DNA of 6,645 nt. Origin: Kiloniellales bacterium. Lineage in GTDB: Bacteria; Pseudomonadota; Alphaproteobacteria; Kiloniellales; JAKSBE01. Every line of letters starts with the position of its first letter. Within the stretch, counting starts at the first letter, position 1. The notes below the pieces were generated by a model. It did not search any database and was not told the DNA's origin. It worked only from the letters and a program-made list of their open reading frames with translations. Both the position numbers and the translations under genes were made by a program. The stretch spans positions 1-6,645 of the forward strand of contig JASJAL010000374.1 in assembly GCA_030067055.1 (NCBI GenBank), given 5' to 3'. Below, piece by piece: positions 5,515 to 6,645 of the stretch.

Positions 5515-5568
5515 GGCAAATCGGCCCTAAAGTGGCGCTTCTCGGGAACTGCCGCGGCGGAATTCTGA

Positions 5569-6237
5569 ATGCGCGTCCTCTACGTCGAAGACGATCACGC
5601 CATGGCCCGCACCGTCGAGCTGATGCTCAAACAGGCGGGCCATGAATGCGAGACCACCGATTCGGGCAACCAGGCCATCGACATGGCCCGGGCCCAGGAC
5701 TACGACCTGATCCTGCTGGACATCATGCTGCCGGACGTCGACGGCTACGAGGTGATCCAGCAGGTCCGGGATTCCGGGATCACCACGCCCTTCCTGATCC
5801 AGTCCGGGCTGGTCGACCGCGGCCGCCTGCCCGACGGCGTGTCCTTCGGCGCCAACCACTTCCTGGTCAAGCCCTTCAGCAAGAACGAGCTGGTCAAGAA
5901 GATCGACGAGACGATCGAGGACGCCAAGGCCCTGGGCGTGCCGGAGTCGCCGGCCTTCAAGCCGCCCGCCGAGGAGATCGAGGAGCCGGAACTCGAGGAC
6001 GCGCCCTCCGAGCGCCGGGTCCACCGCCGCTTCCGCACCCTGAAGTCGGCGCGGATCGTCTGCGACGATCCCGTGGACTGCGTGATCGTGAACCTTTCCT
6101 ACAGCGGCGCCGCGATCAAGGTCCTGCAGGACAAGGAGCTGCCCAAGCAGTTCATCCTGACCCTGAACTCGGGCCCGGTCCGCCGCTGCCGCCTGTGCTG
6201 GCGTCACAACGACAAGATCGGCGTCAAGTTCATCTAG
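5569..6237 (+). CDS. Response regulator with CtrA-like receiver and PilZ output domain
   Basis: A 222-residue cytoplasmic signalling protein combining a phosphorylation switch with a probable cyclic-di-GMP sensor. The receiver (about 1-118) has E7-D8-D9, the phospho-acceptor Asp51 in L-I-L-L-D-I-M-L-P-D, the switch Ser79 and Lys101-Pro102. Its start M-R-V-L-Y-V-E-D-D and segments such as V-E-L-M-L-K, Y-D-L-I-L-L-D and G-Y-E-V resemble CtrA, which also uses Asp51. An acidic, proline-rich linker (about 124-146) leads to a PilZ domain (147-222) in place of the CtrA DNA-binding domain. PilZ binding motifs look intact: R149-R-V-H-R153-R, then N175-L-S-Y-S-G180, ending in C-W-R-H-N-D-K-I-G-V-K-F. 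It may affect motility, surface polysaccharide or the cell cycle in response to kinase and c-di-GMP input, but no target is visible. GGCGGAA lies about 6 bases ahead of the ATG. No histidine kinase or diguanylate cyclase is adjacent. Confidence 0.92.
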   Translation: MRVLYVEDDHAMARTVELMLKQAGHECETTDSGNQAIDMARAQDYDLILLDIMLPDVDGYEVIQQVRDSGITTPFLIQSGLVDRGRLPDGVSFGANHFLVKPFSKNELVKKIDETIEDAKALGVPESPAFKPPAEEIEEPELEDAPSERRVHRRFRTLKSARIVCDDPVDCVIVNLSYSGAAIKVLQDKELPKQFILTLNSGPVRRCRLCWRHNDKIGVKFI

Positions 6238-6256
6238 CCTCCCGGCCGCCCGCTAG

Positions 6257-6645
6257 CTAGCCGACCTTGGCCTCGGGCGTGCCATTGCGGGCCTGGAGGG
6301 CGTGGCCGGCCAGGGTCCGGCCCAGATCCCAGACCCCGCCCAGGCTGTGAGCCTGCGCGATCACGGCCTCGAAGGCATCGACGGTCCACGCGATATCCGC
6401 GTCGTCGATCACCAGTGACGGCAACAGCTTGATCACCGGCAGCTCGCTGCCGGCGACCTGGGCCAGGATCCGGTGATCCTTCAGCAGCGGGATCAGCAGC
6501 AGCTGGCAGAACAGGCCCCGGCGGGCCCGCTCGATCATGGCGTAGGCGGCCTTGAGCCGCAGCGACCGCGGCCCGCAAAGCTCCAGCCCGATCATCAGGC
6601 CCTTGCCGCGCACCTCCTTGACGAACTCCATCGGCGCCAGGCGCG
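6257..6645 (-). CDS. Class III (PLP-dependent) aminotransferase, C-terminal part
   Basis: The last 128 residues of an aminotransferase; the N-terminal and catalytic-lysine regions lie beyond the right edge. The visible part has the small-domain signature V-R-G-K-G-L-M-I-G-L-E-L. A long helix with L-R-L-K-A-A-Y-A-M-I-E-R-A-R-R-G-L-F follows, then H-R-I-L-A-Q-V-A-G-S-E-L-P-V-I-K-L-L-P and the terminal helix containing A-F-E-A-V-I-A-Q-A-H-S. This pattern fits the aspartate-aminotransferase-family, class III fold group. These enzymes use many omega-amino or keto substrates, so the substrate cannot be given. The stop TAG is at 6257-6259. The gene is convergent with the response regulator, 19 bases apart, and no hairpin terminator is visible between them. 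Confidence 0.85.
   Translation of the reverse strand, partial: RLAPMEFVKEVRGKGLMIGLELCGPRSLRLKAAYAMIERARRGLFCQLLLIPLLKDHRILAQVAGSELPVIKLLPSLVIDDADIAWTVDAFEAVIAQAHSLGGVWDLGRTLAGHALQARNGTPEAKVG

Noticed and set aside
5527..6207. A 226-codon open frame on the - strand opposite the receiver-PilZ gene
   Set aside because: The translation is rich in Asp, Val, Leu and Gly without recognisable motifs; the opposite strand encodes two complete known domains.

Overview
The window looks like a piece of a high-GC alphaproteobacterial chromosome, most likely from the Rhodospirillales in the broad sense. The evidence is the strong G/C bias at third codon positions, a heterotetrameric-type sarcosine oxidase gamma subunit, a DUF4864 exported protein, a response regulator with a CtrA-like receiver joined to an alphaproteobacterial-type PilZ domain, and a tRNA-Arg(ACG) with an encoded CCA. 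The order-level assignment is inference from family resemblance, not from a marker gene.

Layout, left to right. The 3' end of soxG (2-373, +) is followed by a palindromic intergenic element (379-411). Next is a small secreted monohaem cytochrome c (663-1073, +) whose codon use differs from every other gene here. A tRNA-Arg gene (1249-1325, -) follows, with its own upstream promoter-like boxes. A lipoprotein with an OmpA-like C-terminal segment (1572-2057, +) and a membrane-anchored protein of unknown function (2159-2665, +) come next. The second of these is convergent with a long gamma-glutamyltransferase-family gene (2682-4298, -). That gene is divergent from a DUF4864 exported protein (4421-4858, +), and the 122-bp divergent spacer holds an inverted repeat. 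Then come gpt, xanthine/guanine phosphoribosyltransferase (4980-5462, +), and a receiver-PilZ response regulator (5569-6237, +). The window ends in the C-terminal part of a class III aminotransferase (6257-6645, -). No gap between genes exceeds 300 bases.

The genes do not form one obvious pathway. soxG belongs to a sarcosine oxidase operon that lies to the left of the window. The others look like independently transcribed housekeeping, envelope and signalling genes. I see no transposase, phage gene, CRISPR array or toxin-antitoxin pair, and no convincing new multi-gene system. The points most worth a second look are the CtrA-like receiver/PilZ fusion with an inverted repeat in its upstream region, the compositionally odd cytochrome segment between soxG and the 3' end of tRNA-Arg, and the variant catalytic motif of the gamma-glutamyltransferase-like enzyme.
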